Part shown: positions 1 to 10,291 of the stretch, in pieces
Layout: each line of letters begins with the position of its first letter
Numbering within the stretch: the stretch's first letter is position 1
Assembly (NCBI RefSeq): GCF_001297775.1
Contig: NZ_LIFX01000006.1
Coordinates: 62,001-126,000, forward strand
Origin: Trabulsiella odontotermitis
Lineage (GTDB): Bacteria; Pseudomonadota; Gammaproteobacteria; Enterobacterales; Enterobacteriaceae
Length of the DNA: 64,000 nucleotides
Direction: 5' to 3'
Program-made: the position numbers and the translations under genes
The notes under the pieces: generated by a model
The model's database searches: none
What the model was told of the DNA's origin: nothing
What the model saw: the letters and a program-made list of their open reading frames with translations, nothing else

Positions 1-351
1 GTCGAAAAACGACACTGGCATGCCCATCATGTGGCTGAAAAGACGACGACGCATGGTCATCACCACTTTTCCCGATACCCATGAGATGCAGTAGCTTGAG
101 ATATAGCTGGTTATGCCACGAAGGATCATCAGCCCGATCACCACCAGCGGCATCCACAGCAGCACTGAGCGATCCGTTTTACCAAAACCATCATCCAGTA
201 ACGGTTTAAGAAGCGATAGCATGAAGGTATCGCTGGCTGCGTTGAGGATTAACGCAACACCCGCCACGATCAGCCCTGCTTTAAATGGCGCAATCATTGG
301 CCAGAGTCGGCGGAAGGTCTGCCACGTGGAGAGATCTTTGTCGTTCTGCAT
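1..351 (-). CDS. msbA: MsbA lipid A flippase, N-terminal part only (cut by window start)
   Basis: The first 117 codons are present; the rest lies before base 1. MsbA is the homodimeric inner-membrane ABC exporter that flips core-lipid A to the periplasmic face. The visible part begins [18 protein letters not shown] and runs through the first transmembrane helices (about residues 20-50 and 65-85) to the intracellular loop with [12 protein letters not shown]. It is almost identical to E. coli MsbA as I remember it. It follows comEC by 36 bp on the same strand, the usual order, so the two are probably co-transcribed. No ATPase motifs are visible because of the truncation. Confidence 0.96.
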   Translation of the reverse strand, partial: MQNDKDLSTWQTFRRLWPMIAPFKAGLIVAGVALILNAASDTFMLSLLKPLLDDGFGKTDRSVLLWMPLVVIGLMILRGITSYISSYCISWVSGKVVMTMRRRLFSHMMGMPVSFFD

Positions 352-387
352 TCAAAAAACCAGCTTATGTTGAAATAGCCGCATATT

Positions 388-2652
388 CTACCCGTTATCA
401 CGAGACACGCCAAACCACTGATGATACCAGCGAGGTAAAATTTGATCTCGTAAGCTACGGATTTGCCAGTTGTCGTGCTGAAACAGCACGGAAAGCTGCC
501 CCTGATGAGGCGTATCGAACCATTGATAACCCTGCTGACGGTAGCGTTTCACTATTTTTTCCGACGGCAGTCGCCAGGCGTTATACCGGGAAGCCGATGC
601 CAGCGCCGCCTGCCCGCCGACCCGCTGCAACAACGCCACGCCCGAAGAGGTGCTGCTGCCATGGTGAGGCACCTGAATAAGTGTAGACGTTAGATGTTGC
701 CAGTAATGGCTGAGCATGGAAAATTCGGCTGATAATTCAATATCTCCGGTCAGCAGAATACTGTATTTGCCATCGTCCACCCGGACAACACAGGAGCGGT
801 TGTTCCCCTGTGTTTGCGTTCCCGGCAGCGGCCAGAGTACCCGGAAAGTCAGCCCTTCCCATTGCCAGTGGTCGCCACGAAAACAGGACTGATGACCGCC
901 CCACCCCAGCGGGCTGCGGATCCACGCCTGCGGCCAGGCCCGGGTGAGTGAATCCAGCCCGCCGCGATGGTCAAGATGTTCATGACTGAGGATAATCCCT
1001 TCCGGTTGCAGATGATGCCAGCGAAGCCAGGGAATAATGAGCTGCTGCCCGCTGTCACCGCCCGGCCACGCCAGCCCGGTGTCATACAGAATCGCTTTAT
1101 CATGACGATCAATCACCACTGCCAGCCCCTGCCCGACATCCAGCATCGTCACCCGCCATTCATCTGATGGTTTATGCGACCAGAGCGGAAACGTCAGTAC
1201 AACAATCGCGGCTACACACAGCGCAGGCGCAGATTTCCAGCCACGCAGTTTCCAGGCGATCAGCCCCAGCCAGGGCAGTACCGTGGCGGGCAGCCATCGC
1301 ATATCCAGATCCAGCCAGCCATCGGGTAAACGGGTCAGAAAACCGAACAGCAGCGCCAGCACGCGATCGGTCAGCAACCAGATACCCGTTTCAGCAACTG
1401 CAGGCCCGATAAGATGCAGCAGCATACCGGCGAGAATCAGTGGCACAACCGCAAAGGTGACGACCGGCACCGCCACCAGATTCGCCACCATCGAACTTAA
1501 ACTGATGCCATGAAACAGCGCCACCTGCAACGGCATCAATAACAGCATTAACCCCAGTTGCAGATGCAGCAGCCCCGCCAGCCACCGGCTCCAGGCCGGT
1601 AACACCTGCACGGGAAAAGGTATCCACTGGTACCAGAAAATGAGCGTGGCAACCGCGAAAGCCGACAGCCATAAACTCTGTGAAAGAACCGCCAGCGGAT
1701 CCGCAAAGAGTATCGCGCCAATGCAGCAGATCCAGACCGACCACGGTGACCAGTGCCGTCCGCGGAGCCGTAAACCGTACAGGACAGCCAGCGCGGCGAT
1801 TGTGCGTAACGCTGGCGGTTGTAGCCCGGTAAACAGGGCATAACCGAGCGCACAACCGAAACCCGCCAGCAATGGCGCTCGCCAGTTGATGTAATGACAT
1901 GGCAGGAAAAACTGCAGGGCACGAACCAGCAGCCAGCCCAGCGAGGCGACCAGCGCGATATGCAAACCAGAAATAGCCATCAGGTGTGATGTGCCGGTTT
2001 GTTGCAGCAGGCGTTTCACTTCTGCAGGAAGCGCCATCCGCTCGCCAGCGCCGAGCGCCAGAATGACCGGCTGCCACGGGAGATCCGCAAGGCTTGCCGT
2101 TAGCGATGCCAGATAGCGTGCGCGCCAGCTACATGAGGCATCCAGCGCCGTCGCCGACAGGAAACGACCAGAGATCGCCGTATGCCGGGCAAGCGCCGTG
2201 CGCTGACTGTCGAACCCGCCTTCATTGAGCTGCCCGTGGACGGGCCGCATGCGGATGGTCATCTCCCAGCGCTGCCCGGCACAGACGTATTGCGGCAAAT
2301 AGTTGCCATACAGTGAGACGGCGATAACCGGAAATTGCCGCTTACCGTTCAGGCGAATAATCTCCCCCTGATGCGTGGTTTGCCCGTCAGTGGCGGTGAT
2401 GACGATCTCTGCCTGCTGATTTTTCCCGGTCAGGGCGTTGACCGGCCACAACGTCTGGTGCGCCGCAAGACATCCCCAACAGAAGAACAGCAGCGTCAGC
2501 GCGATGGCCCTCACGCCAGGCTTGTGAAAAAAGAGCAGCAACACAGCCAGAACAATCATGCCCTTCGTCAGCAGTAAATCCGGTAACCGGGGCAGCCAGA
2601 CCAGCGGTAAGATCCCGAGAACAACACACCAGGCGACTTGTGGTAAACGCAT
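388..2652 (-). CDS. ycaI: ComEC/Rec2-family inner-membrane protein YcaI
   Basis: A 754-residue polytopic membrane protein of the ComEC/Rec2 family, the DNA-uptake channel of competent bacteria; its role in enterobacteria is poorly defined. An N-terminal hydrophobic region and DUF4131-like part are followed by the Competence membrane domain (motif GTSHLMAISGLHIAL) and a C-terminal metallo-beta-lactamase-like domain with LDVGQGLAVVI and the metal-ligand motif LSHEHLDHRGG. I chose the ATG at 2652 because AGGAG lies five bases upstream and it gives the same 754 residues as E. coli YcaI. An in-frame GTG two codons earlier overlaps that ribosome site. It is intact, with no frameshift. It lies upstream of msbA. 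Confidence 0.93.
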   Translation of the reverse strand: MRLPQVAWCVVLGILPLVWLPRLPDLLLTKGMIVLAVLLLFFHKPGVRAIALTLLFFCWGCLAAHQTLWPVNALTGKNQQAEIVITATDGQTTHQGEIIRLNGKRQFPVIAVSLYGNYLPQYVCAGQRWEMTIRMRPVHGQLNEGGFDSQRTALARHTAISGRFLSATALDASCSWRARYLASLTASLADLPWQPVILALGAGERMALPAEVKRLLQQTGTSHLMAISGLHIALVASLGWLLVRALQFFLPCHYINWRAPLLAGFGCALGYALFTGLQPPALRTIAALAVLYGLRLRGRHWSPWSVWICCIGAILFADPLAVLSQSLWLSAFAVATLIFWYQWIPFPVQVLPAWSRWLAGLLHLQLGLMLLLMPLQVALFHGISLSSMVANLVAVPVVTFAVVPLILAGMLLHLIGPAVAETGIWLLTDRVLALLFGFLTRLPDGWLDLDMRWLPATVLPWLGLIAWKLRGWKSAPALCVAAIVVLTFPLWSHKPSDEWRVTMLDVGQGLAVVIDRHDKAILYDTGLAWPGGDSGQQLIIPWLRWHHLQPEGIILSHEHLDHRGGLDSLTRAWPQAWIRSPLGWGGHQSCFRGDHWQWEGLTFRVLWPLPGTQTQGNNRSCVVRVDDGKYSILLTGDIELSAEFSMLSHYWQHLTSTLIQVPHHGSSTSSGVALLQRVGGQAALASASRYNAWRLPSEKIVKRYRQQGYQWFDTPHQGQLSVLFQHDNWQIRSLRDQILPRWYHQWFGVSRDNG

Positions 2653-2810
2653 CAGCACTCCTCTGTTTTTCGCGAGTGTGACGCAGAACGGGAATGGCTG
2701 TCAGGACGAGGATTTTGGCAATGCGGCGAGCGCTGTAAGAAGATGGCGGTGTTGCACTGGTGCCGCAACGATTTTGCGAGGAGGATTCCAGCGCATCGGG
2801 AGCAGGCAAT

Positions 2811-2838
2811 AAAAAAAGCACCCGCAGGTGCTTTTTTC
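2811..2838 (-). terminator. ihfB rho-independent terminator
   Basis: AGCACC and GGTGCT arms around a CGCA loop, flanked by an A run and a T run, lie 20 bp past the ihfB stop. The A/T flanks make it work on either strand. Confidence 0.85.
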
Positions 2839-2857
2839 CAGCCAGGTTAAAACTAAC

Positions 2858-3145
2858 TCAGCTGCCGTAAATATTGGCGCGGTCGCGTAATTCTTTACCC
2901 GGTTTAAAGTGCGGAACGTATTTACCTTCCAAATCGACTTTATCACCTGTTTTAGGGTTACGCCCGGTGCGTGGTGCACGATAGTGTAAAGAGAAGCTGC
3001 CAAAACCGCGGATTTCAATGCGCTCACCCTGGGCCAGGGTCGTAGCCATGTGTTCCAGCATCTCTTTCACAGCATCTTCAACCGCTTTCGCAGGAATGTG
3101 AGATTGCTGGCTTGCAAGTCTTTCGATGAGCTCTGACTTGGTCAT
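2858..3145 (-). CDS. ihfB: Integration host factor beta subunit
   Basis: IHF-beta pairs with IhfA to bind and sharply bend DNA in recombination, replication initiation and sigma-54 transcription. The 95 residues carry the full HU/IHF fold: the helical dimer part [20 protein letters not shown], then the IRGFGSF strand, and the beta-arm with RNPKTGD whose proline intercalates in the minor groove. It ends IYGS, one residue longer than the E. coli protein I remember. It follows rpsA on the same strand with a strong hairpin between, so it probably has its own promoter near the rpsA end plus some read-through. Confidence 0.97.
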   Translation of the reverse strand: MTKSELIERLASQQSHIPAKAVEDAVKEMLEHMATTLAQGERIEIRGFGSFSLHYRAPRTGRNPKTGDKVDLEGKYVPHFKPGKELRDRANIYGS

Positions 3146-3185
3146 GATTCCTCCGGTTTCCTTTCAGGAAAGTTGGCTATCAGCT

Positions 3186-3218
3186 TAAACAAGGGCGGCC
3201 GTAGCCGCCCTTTGTTGT
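3186..3218 (-). terminator. rpsA-ihfB intergenic terminator
   Basis: GGGCGGC (3193-3199) and GCCGCCC (3204-3210) form a stem with a four-base loop. It is flanked by an A-rich side, which gives a U-rich tail on the minus strand, and by TTTGTTG on the plus side. It lies between the rpsA stop and the ihfB start. Confidence 0.75.
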
Positions 3219-3297
3219 TGATTACAGGACGAAACCTGCAATCTGTCAAGTCTACTCATTAGACTTCAGGCGGTTACGCCCGAAGTTTCAGAGTAAC

Positions 3298-4971
3298 TTA
3301 CTCGCCTTTAGCTGCTTTGAAAGCTTCAGCCATTGCGTTAGAGAAGTTGCCTTCTTCCTGTTTGTTGTTAACAGAAGCGATAGCATCTTTCTCGTCAGCT
3401 TCGTCTTTCGCACGGACAGACAGGCTGATTGCGCGGTTCTTACGGTCAACACCGGTGAACTTAGCTTCAACGTCGTCACCCACGTTCAGAACCAGAGTTG
3501 CATCTTCAACGCGGTCACGGGAAGCTTCAGAAGCACGCAGGTAACCTTCAACGCCGTCGGCCAGTTCTACGGTTGCGCCTTTCGCGTCAACTGCAGTCAC
3601 TTTACCGTTTACGATGGCGCCTTTCTTGTTCAGTGCAACCCAGTTGTTGAACGGATCTTCTGCCAGCTGTTTAACGCCCAGGGAGATACGCTCACGCTCT
3701 GCGTCAACCTGCAGAACAACTGCAGCGATTTCGTCGCCTTTTTTGTATTCACGAACTGCTTCTTCGCCTGCAACGTTCCAGGAGATGTCAGACAGGTGAA
3801 CCAGGCCGTCGATGCCGCCGTCCAGGCCGATGAAGATACCGAAGTCAGTGATAGACTTGATTTTACCTTCAACACGGTCGCCCTTGTTGTGGGTTTCCGC
3901 GAACTGCTGCCACGGGTTAGATTTGCACTGCTTCAGACCCAGGGAGATACGACGACGTTCTTCGTCGATGTCCAGAACCATCACTTCCACGACATCGCCA
4001 ACGTTAACAACTTTGGACGGGTGGATGTTTTTGTTGGTCCAGTCCATTTCGGAAACGTGAACCAGGCCTTCAACGCCTTCTTCGATTTCAACGAAGCAGC
4101 CGTAGTCGGTCAGGTTGGTCACGCGACCAGTCAGTTTGGTACCTTCCGGGTAACGCTTAGCGATAGCTACCCACGGATCTTCGCCCAGCTGTTTCAGGCC
4201 GAGGGAAACACGGGTACGCTCGCGGTCGAACTTCAGCACTTTAACAGTGATTTCGTCGCCCACGTTCACGATTTCGCTCGGATGCTTAACGCGTTTCCAG
4301 GCCATATCGGTGATGTGCAGCAGGCCGTCAACACCACCCAGATCAACGAATGCACCGTAGTCAGTGAGGTTCTTAACGATACCTTTAACTTCCATGCCTT
4401 CCTGCAGGTTTTCCAGCAGTTGATCGCGCTCTGCGCTGTTTTCAGATTCGATAACTGCACGGCGAGAAACAACAACGTTGTTGCGTTTCTGATCCAGCTT
4501 GATCACTTTGAATTCAAGCTCTTTGCCTTCCAGGTGCAGGGTATCACGGACCGGACGTACGTCTACCAGGGAGCCCGGCAGGAACGCGCGAATACCGTTC
4601 AGCTCAACAGTGAAGCCACCCTTAACTTTGCCGTTGATAACACCGGTAACAGTTTCAGCGTCTTCGTAAGCTTTTTCCAGCGTGATCCAGGCTTCGTGAC
4701 GTTTCGCTTTCTCACGGGACAGCAGAGTTTCACCGAAGCCGTCTTCTACTGCATCCAGAGCAACGTCAACTTCGTCACCGACCTGGATTTCCAGCTCGCC
4801 CTGGGCGTTTTTGAACTGCTCTGCCGGGATGGCGGATTCAGATTTCAGACCGGCGTCAACCAGTACGACATCTTTATCGATAGCAACAACAACGCCGCGA
4901 ACGATAGAACCCGGGCGGGTTTCGATTTCTTTTAAGGATTCTTCAAAAAGTTGAGCAAAAGATTCAGTCAT
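3298..4971 (-). CDS. rpsA: 30S ribosomal protein S1
   Basis: S1 is the largest 30S protein. It binds mRNA leaders and unfolds structured mRNA for initiation. The 557 residues, the standard length, contain six S1/OB repeats. Domains 1-2 (to about residue 170) are the divergent ribosome-binding pair. Domains 3-6 show the repeated pattern [56 protein letters not shown] and a more diverged sixth. The start ATG gives the canonical [13 protein letters not shown]. It follows cmk on the same strand, as in E. coli, where S1 represses its own translation through the leader. Confidence 0.98.
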   Translation of the reverse strand: MTESFAQLFEESLKEIETRPGSIVRGVVVAIDKDVVLVDAGLKSESAIPAEQFKNAQGELEIQVGDEVDVALDAVEDGFGETLLSREKAKRHEAWITLEKAYEDAETVTGVINGKVKGGFTVELNGIRAFLPGSLVDVRPVRDTLHLEGKELEFKVIKLDQKRNNVVVSRRAVIESENSAERDQLLENLQEGMEVKGIVKNLTDYGAFVDLGGVDGLLHITDMAWKRVKHPSEIVNVGDEITVKVLKFDRERTRVSLGLKQLGEDPWVAIAKRYPEGTKLTGRVTNLTDYGCFVEIEEGVEGLVHVSEMDWTNKNIHPSKVVNVGDVVEVMVLDIDEERRRISLGLKQCKSNPWQQFAETHNKGDRVEGKIKSITDFGIFIGLDGGIDGLVHLSDISWNVAGEEAVREYKKGDEIAAVVLQVDAERERISLGVKQLAEDPFNNWVALNKKGAIVNGKVTAVDAKGATVELADGVEGYLRASEASRDRVEDATLVLNVGDDVEAKFTGVDRKNRAISLSVRAKDEADEKDAIASVNNKQEEGNFSNAMAEAFKAAKGE

Positions 4972-5092
4972 GTTTAATCTTCAGGTTAATATTAACGTCC
5001 ACCTGGCTTCATGCCGGATGGGGTTGTTTCACATACCCGCTAACACTCCATTGCTGCGGGGGTACTGCAAGAATTCTGAGGCGTCTCGCCGG
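4972..5092 (-). promoter_or_regulatory. rpsA leader region
   Basis: This 121-bp gap between the cmk stop and the rpsA start should hold an rpsA promoter and the structured 5' leader. In E. coli that leader is the target of S1 autogenous translational control. There is no strong Shine-Dalgarno directly before the rpsA ATG, which agrees with the known unusual rpsA initiation region. The role is assigned from family knowledge; I did not fold the RNA. Confidence 0.5.
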
Positions 5093-5779
5093 TTATTCGG
5101 CGGAGGCCAGTTTTTGGCGCGCGTATTGTAACGCTTTTTCAATCACTTGCTCAATGCTTAATCGTGTGGAATCCAGCACTAAAGCATCGGCCGCAGGAAC
5201 CAGAGGCGCCACCGCACGGTTGCGGTCACGGTCATCACGTTCCTTTATCTCTGCCAAAAGGCGCTCAAAGTTAACACTAAAGCCCTTCTCCTGCAACTGC
5301 AGCATACGGCGGTGCGCCCGCTCTTCCGATGAGGCGTCAAGGAAAATTTTCACCTGCGCATCAGGGAAAACAACGGTTCCCATATCCCGGCCATCCGCAA
5401 TCAAGCCCGGCGCTTCGCGAAATGCGCGCTGACGACGCAACAGCGCTTCACGTACGCGCGGGAACGCGGCGACCTGCGACGCGGCGTTGGCCACCTCTTG
5501 CGTGCGAATTTCACTGCTGACGTCTTCGCCTTCGAGGATCACTTCCAGATTGCCGTTCGTTGAGACAAACCGGACATCCAGGTGTGCCGCCAGCGGAACT
5601 AACGCTTCTTCAGATGCCACATCCACATGATGATGTAATGCCGCCAGGGCCAGAACGCGGTATATGGCACCTGAATCTAACAGATGCCACTGCAATGCTT
5701 CCGCCATTGCCTTGCACAAGGTTCCTTTACCTGCACCACCAGGGCCATCAATGGTGATTACCGGGGCAATTGCCGTCAT
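5093..5779 (-). CDS. cmk: Cytidylate kinase
   Basis: Phosphorylates CMP and dCMP with ATP for pyrimidine nucleotide recycling. The P-loop GPGGAGKGT lies at about residues 12-20, the CMP-binding part includes DSGAIYR, and the arginine-rich closing region is [11 protein letters not shown] chose the ATG at 5779 ([14 protein letters not shown]) because an AGGAG ribosome site lies just upstream and it gives 228 residues, close to the usual 227. Longer in-frame starts have no support. The cmk-rpsA-ihfB order is the conserved enterobacterial arrangement. Confidence 0.97.
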   Translation of the reverse strand: MTAIAPVITIDGPGGAGKGTLCKAMAEALQWHLLDSGAIYRVLALAALHHHVDVASEEALVPLAAHLDVRFVSTNGNLEVILEGEDVSSEIRTQEVANAASQVAAFPRVREALLRRQRAFREAPGLIADGRDMGTVVFPDAQVKIFLDASSEERAHRRMLQLQEKGFSVNFERLLAEIKERDDRDRNRAVAPLVPAADALVLDSTRLSIEQVIEKALQYARQKLASAE

Positions 5780-5907
5780 CTTTTTCTCCTTCAGCAAGGC
5801 ATAGTTACATAAACGCCGCGCATTATACTCGCCAAAGCACCAGACCGTTACTACTGCATGCAAAATGCAGACGACCGGTAGCGAATTGTATGAGAATTAA
5901 GCAAGTA

Positions 5908-5935
5908 TAGTGGGCTGACGCCGCGCCAGCCCAAA
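5908..5935 (-). terminator. possible ycaL terminator hairpin
   Basis: TGGGCTG (5911-5917) and CAGCCCA (5926-5932) form a GC-rich stem just past the ycaL stop. There is no clear U run on the minus strand, so termination is uncertain. Confidence 0.4.
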
Positions 5936-5953
5936 AGATGATAAGTTTTACTT

Positions 5954-6712
5954 TTATTTATCTTCGGCAATGCGATCGCGAATATGCTGCGCGCGATCAG
6001 CAGAGGTGGGGTGAGAATCCATCAGAGATTTGGCGCGCCCGGCATCCATGGTCGCGAATTTATCGAAGGCGCTGACTAAACCTTCGCGCTTAATGCCGCG
6101 TTTTTTCAGCAGATCGAAGGAGAAGTCATCGGCATCGGATTCCTGACTGCGGGAAAAAGCCGAATTGATAACGCCTTCCGCCAGATCACCCAGTTGAGAT
6201 TGCGAAAGTTGTGCTGCAACGCCACTGGTGGCTGAGACAGCATCACGGGCGGCGAGCGTGGCATATGCCGTTTGCATCGCTTTACGCGAATGCCCCAACG
6301 AAACATGGCCAAGTTCGTGGCCCAGTACGCCTTCGATTTCGTTGTCGGTCATCATATCCATCAGGCCAGAATAGACGCGCACGCAGCCGTTAGCCATGGC
6401 CCAGGCGTTGACATCGCGGGTCATATAGACCTTGTAATTGACCGCCGTGCCGTCGATGTTATTGCCCAGCGCTTTGGCGATTTTTTTCAGGCGTTTTGAA
6501 TATTTGCTGGAAGCGACCGCCAACTGGTTTTCGCTGTCCATCTGTTTGCAGCTGCTGTTGCTGAGCGATTTGACGTCCGCATCAGACAGCGTCATCGCGT
6601 TATAGGCAGACATTCCGGAACTGGCAATCAGATCGCCGTTGACACCATTTTTGCATCCCGTCAGCAAGACGGCGCCGATCGTGAGCGCCAGGGCGAGTTT
6701 TGTATTCTTCAT
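5954..6712 (-). CDS. ycaL: M48-family metalloprotease lipoprotein YcaL
   Basis: A 252-residue periplasmic lipoprotein protease of the M48B family, related to LoiP and BepA, which act in outer-membrane protein quality control. The signal peptide ends in lipobox LLTGC (Cys20). The zinc motif HELGH is at residues 132-136 and the third ligand glutamate lies in QESDADD at about 191. I start at the ATG giving MKNTKLALAL, as in E. coli; an ATG three codons upstream at 6721 cannot be excluded because neither has a good ribosome site. It sits between aroA and cmk as in E. coli but is more diverged than its neighbours. Confidence 0.92.
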   Translation of the reverse strand: MKNTKLALALTIGAVLLTGCKNGVNGDLIASSGMSAYNAMTLSDADVKSLSNSSCKQMDSENQLAVASSKYSKRLKKIAKALGNNIDGTAVNYKVYMTRDVNAWAMANGCVRVYSGLMDMMTDNEIEGVLGHELGHVSLGHSRKAMQTAYATLAARDAVSATSGVAAQLSQSQLGDLAEGVINSAFSRSQESDADDFSFDLLKKRGIKREGLVSAFDKFATMDAGRAKSLMDSHPTSADRAQHIRDRIAEDK

Positions 6713-6815
6713 ATATATCATCCAATGATAACCATAATTAAAATATATAAATCAACAGGTTGAATCAGCGGAGAAGATAGCACCCGGCCGGGAGGCAAAA
6801 AAGTTCAGAAGCAGA

Positions 6816-6846
6816 CATAAAAACGCCGACCCAAAGGTCGGCGCTG
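6816..6846 (-). terminator. aroA terminator
   Basis: CGCCGACC (6824-6831), loop CAAA, GGTCGGCG (6836-6843). On the minus strand it is followed by TTTTTATG. It lies 13 bp past the aroA stop. Confidence 0.85.
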
Positions 6847-6855
6847 AGGGAGTGA

Positions 6856-8142
6856 TTACGCTGGCGTACTGATGCGCGCCAGTTGGTCGAAATAGTCAGG
6901 GAAGGTCTTGGCGGTACATTTCGGATCGAGAATGGTGACCGGCGTGTCGGACAGCGCCACCAGCGAGAAACACATCGCCATACGGTGATCGTTATACGTC
7001 GCAATCTCGGCGAAAGTCAGTTCAACCGGCGGCGTCACGCGAATATAATCCTCGCCCTCTTCCACCACGGCACCCACTTTACGCAGTTCCGTTGCCATCG
7101 CATACAGGCGATCCGTTTCCTTCACGCGCCAGTTATAGATATTGCGCAGCGTCGTCGTGCCGTTGGCAAACAGCGCGGTGGTGGCGATGGTCATTGCCGC
7201 ATCCGGGATATGGTTCATGTCCATATCAATGGCGTTCAGTTCGCCCCGCGTGCAGACGATGAAATCATCACCCCAGGTGATGGTTGCGCCCATTTTTTCC
7301 AGTACGTCAGCGAAACGGATATCACCCTGCACGCTGTTGCGGCCAATACCGGTGACTTTGACTGTTCCGCCTTTGATCGCGGCGGCGGCGAGGAAATAGG
7401 ACGCCGAAGAGGCATCGCCCTCCACCAGATACTGGCCAGGAGACTGGTATTGCTGCGCGCCGCGCACGACAAAGCGCTGGTAGTTCTGGTTTTCCACTTC
7501 CACACCGAAGGTTTTCATCAGGTGTAGCGTGATATCGATGTACGGTTTCGAGACCAGGTCGCCTTTGATGGTGATGGTCGTATCCTGCGGCGCCAGCGGT
7601 GCGGTCATCAGCAATGCCGTCAGGAACTGGCTGGAAACGCTGCCGTCGACCTCAACATTGCCACCGGTAAAGCCCCCGCGCAGGCGCAGCGGCGGGTAGT
7701 TTTCTTGTTCGAGATAGTCGATCTCCGCCCCGCCCTGGCGCAGCGCATCAACCAGATGACCAATCGGGCGCTCTTTCATGCGTGGCTCACCGGTCAGCAC
7801 TACCGCATCGTGGTGGCCCAGGCACAGCGCGGCTGCCAGCGGGCGCATTGCCGTTCCGGCATTGCCGAGAAAGAGTTCCAGCGCGCGATCGGTGCGCAGC
7901 GGCCCGCCGTTGCCTGTTACGTCGCAGCGGGTACGGTCAGCAGAAAGGGTGTAATGAACTCCCAGCGCACTCAGGGCATTCAGCATGTGGCGCACGTCGT
8001 CGCTGTCCAGTAAGTTGGTCAGCACGGTGGTGCCATTGGCTAATGCAGCCAGCAGCAAGGCGCGATTCGAAACGCTTTTCGAACCTGGCAGATTGATGGT
8101 GCCATCCACCCGCGCGATGGGTTGTAACGTCAGGGATTCCAT
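6856..8142 (-). CDS. aroA: 3-phosphoshikimate 1-carboxyvinyltransferase (EPSP synthase)
   Basis: Sixth step of the shikimate pathway: transfers enolpyruvate from PEP to shikimate-3-phosphate. The protein has 428 residues (family about 427) and two inverse alpha/beta domains. The catalytic lysine is in [10 protein letters not shown] (Lys22). The PEP/glyphosate loop [10 protein letters not shown] near residues 94-103 has the normal Gly and Pro of the class I, glyphosate-sensitive type. The catalytic Asp lies in NHIPDAAMT. It is downstream of serC on the same strand with a terminator-like hairpin between them, the known serC-aroA operon linking serine/PLP and aromatic synthesis. Confidence 0.97.
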   Translation of the reverse strand: MESLTLQPIARVDGTINLPGSKSVSNRALLLAALANGTTVLTNLLDSDDVRHMLNALSALGVHYTLSADRTRCDVTGNGGPLRTDRALELFLGNAGTAMRPLAAALCLGHHDAVVLTGEPRMKERPIGHLVDALRQGGAEIDYLEQENYPPLRLRGGFTGGNVEVDGSVSSQFLTALLMTAPLAPQDTTITIKGDLVSKPYIDITLHLMKTFGVEVENQNYQRFVVRGAQQYQSPGQYLVEGDASSASYFLAAAAIKGGTVKVTGIGRNSVQGDIRFADVLEKMGATITWGDDFIVCTRGELNAIDMDMNHIPDAAMTIATTALFANGTTTLRNIYNWRVKETDRLYAMATELRKVGAVVEEGEDYIRVTPPVELTFAEIATYNDHRMAMCFSLVALSDTPVTILDPKCTAKTFPDYFDQLARISTPA

Positions 8143-8170
8143 GAAACTGAACTCTCAAAAACAGGTCAAT

Positions 8171-8200
8171 AAAAACCCCGCAGCGAGGCTGCGGGGGTGA
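8171..8200 (-). terminator. serC-aroA intergenic attenuator/terminator
   Basis: CCCCGCAGC (8176-8184), loop GAG, GCTGCGGGG (8188-8196). On the minus strand it is followed by TTTTTATT, so it looks like an intrinsic terminator. It sits inside the serC-aroA operon, so partial termination would lower aroA relative to serC. Confidence 0.85.
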
Positions 8201-8213
8201 AAGGACGATCGGA

Positions 8214-9299
8214 TTAACCGCGACGGCGTTCGAAATCCTGCATGAAGTCGGTCAGCGCTTTTACACCTTCCAGCGGCATCGCGTTATAAATAGAGGCACG
8301 CATACCGCCCACAACACGGTGGCCTTTCAGCGCGTGCAGGCCTGCGGCAAACGACTCTTCGAGGAACAGTTTGTCGAGCGCGCTGTCTGCGAGCTGGAAC
8401 GGGATGTTCATGCGCGAACGGTTCGCGGGGGAAACGTCATTGCGGTAAAAATCGCTGCGGTCAATGATACTGTACAGCAACTCAGCTTTCTGCTGGTTGA
8501 TGGTGTCCATTGCCGCGACGCCGCCCTGCTTTTTCAGCCATTTGAACACCAGGCCCGCCAGATACCAGGCAAAGGTCGGCGGCGTGTTGAACATGGAGTC
8601 GTTGTTGCTGAGCACGGTGTAGTCGAGGATTGACGGGCAGGCGGTTTGTGCTTTGCCCAGCAGGTCTTCGCGAACGATCACCAGCGTCAGCCCCGCCGGG
8701 CCAATGTTTTTCTGTGCGCCCGCGTAGATGGCACCGTAACGGCTCACATCAAGCGGATGAGACAGAATAGAAGAAGAGAAATCCGCCGTGACGATGGCGT
8801 CACCAAAATCAGGCGTTTCATGAATGGCGATGCCATCAATGGTTTCGTTCGGGCAATAATGCAGATAGGCGGCGTTATCGCTGAGCTGCCACTCGCGCAT
8901 CGGCTTCACGGCGCGCAGGCCATCAATGGTCACTTTGGCATCAATGACGTTCGGCGTGCAGTATTTCTTCGCTTCTTTGACGGCGCTGGCCGCCCAGTAG
9001 CCTGCATCAACGTAGTCTGCGGTGGTTTTATCGCCCAGCAGGTTCAGCGGAATACCGGCAAACTGCCCGCGACCGCCACCGTGGCAGAACAAAACTTTAT
9101 AACTGGAGGGGATGTTCAGCAGATCGCGAAAATCCTTTTCTGCCTCTTCCGCGACCTGAATAAATTCTTTTCCGCGATGGCTGACTTCCATCACCGACGT
9201 ACCTAAGCCTTGCCAGTCGCACAGTTCCTGTTGCGCTTGTTTAAGTACCTCGGCCGGTAACATTGCCGGACCAGAACTAAAATTGTAGACCTGACTCAT
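8214..9299 (-). CDS. serC: Phosphoserine/phosphohydroxythreonine aminotransferase
   Basis: PLP enzyme converting 3-phosphohydroxypyruvate to phosphoserine in serine synthesis; it also serves pyridoxal phosphate synthesis. The 361 residues show the N-terminal [11 protein letters not shown], the GGGRGQF cofactor-phosphate loop, the PLP lysine in [11 protein letters not shown] and the C-terminal [15 protein letters not shown]. The ATG gives [12 protein letters not shown], in register with the family. It is the first gene of the serC-aroA operon; the 163 bp upstream (9300-9462) should hold its promoter, which in E. coli responds to Lrp and CRP. Confidence 0.97.
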   Translation of the reverse strand: MSQVYNFSSGPAMLPAEVLKQAQQELCDWQGLGTSVMEVSHRGKEFIQVAEEAEKDFRDLLNIPSSYKVLFCHGGGRGQFAGIPLNLLGDKTTADYVDAGYWAASAVKEAKKYCTPNVIDAKVTIDGLRAVKPMREWQLSDNAAYLHYCPNETIDGIAIHETPDFGDAIVTADFSSSILSHPLDVSRYGAIYAGAQKNIGPAGLTLVIVREDLLGKAQTACPSILDYTVLSNNDSMFNTPPTFAWYLAGLVFKWLKKQGGVAAMDTINQQKAELLYSIIDRSDFYRNDVSPANRSRMNIPFQLADSALDKLFLEESFAAGLHALKGHRVVGGMRASIYNAMPLEGVKALTDFMQDFERRRG

Positions 9300-9462
9300 T
9301 TCCCCTCACCACGCTAATTTGCCATAAAAAAATCCTGTGGATATCGGTTTTATCATTCAGTGGCACGCGCCGCAATGGCTAATAGCGACAGCCGGGGAAA
9401 TGTGTCCTGCTTCACACAACAGGATCCACCAGCACGGCGGTAAAAAACCGACAAAATGGCTA

Positions 9463-10155
9463 TCAGGTCACCCGAATAGCCTGGCTTGCCTTCGACCATT
9501 CCGGATGTCCGCAGCGTGGACATACCAGTCTGTCGCCGGGGTCCATCTGGCGGACGGCACTGCAGCGCACGCAGGCGTAGTCATCATGTTCGGGTATGAC
9601 GGTAAACCGCTTATTGCAGTATTCCGGCAATATCGTCAGCCCTTTTTTTACCTCGTCATCAGGGTAGTAATAGACGCTGACCTGGCCGTTGGTTTCCATG
9701 ATCGCCAGACGAACCTGGCCCAGTTGCTCCACGCCACGCAGTCGCAGTTCCATGAAGAATTCAAATTCGGTTAAATTTTCGGCGTTCAGTTTTTCCCATG
9801 CCAGTTCGCCGTTTTCAATGACCACCACCGGTTTCCCTTCCAGTAAATCCTCCAGTTTTTCGCTGCGCGACATCAGCCACATCACCGACCGGTACAGCAA
9901 TGCCAGAGAAACAAAGACCACCAGTACCGGTAGCATCGGAACGTCGTCATAAAATGCCACGTCCCCCGCCGCCGACCCCAGCGTCAGGATGATCAGCACT
10001 TCAAACAGCGACATCTGGCGAACGCCGCGCCGCCCGGTGATTTTGAGAAAGATAAACACCAGCACAAAGGTATAGATGCTGCGCAACGCCACTTCCCACA
10101 AAAAGTCGAATGGCACTTTGTCCAGCGCCATTCTTTGCCAGTCAAATGCTTTCAT
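9463..10155 (-). CDS. ycaP: DUF421 inner-membrane protein YcaP
   Basis: A 230-residue protein with about three N-terminal transmembrane segments (residues 20-80) and a cytoplasmic DUF421 (YetF-like) domain containing EFFMELRLRGVEQLGQVRLA. The C-terminal tail has two CxxC pairs, CVRC and CPRC, that look like a small zinc ribbon. The function is not established. It is divergent from ycaO and lies between serC and ycaO as in E. coli. All four cysteines of the putative zinc site are kept. Confidence 0.92.
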   Translation of the reverse strand: MKAFDWQRMALDKVPFDFLWEVALRSIYTFVLVFIFLKITGRRGVRQMSLFEVLIILTLGSAAGDVAFYDDVPMLPVLVVFVSLALLYRSVMWLMSRSEKLEDLLEGKPVVVIENGELAWEKLNAENLTEFEFFMELRLRGVEQLGQVRLAIMETNGQVSVYYYPDDEVKKGLTILPEYCNKRFTVIPEHDDYACVRCSAVRQMDPGDRLVCPRCGHPEWSKASQAIRVT

Positions 10156-10291
10156 TTTTTCTCCCGCCCCGCCTGTGATTGCTGTTAAGCGTAGCCTGGT
10201 TGTTTATTTTCGTCGGCAGCGCCGCGAAGATAGCGCCTGTCAGGCAAAACCCGTATGATTGCGCGCTTTACGTACGAACTAAGTGATCGCC

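Noticed and set aside
388-2652. ComEC as evidence of natural competence
   Set aside because: This membrane protein is universal in enterobacteria; no competence pilus genes are in the window, so competence cannot be claimed.
3796-4935. A 379-codon open frame opposite rpsA
   Set aside because: Same codon-bias effect in a highly expressed ribosomal gene; no homologous-looking sequence and no ribosome site.
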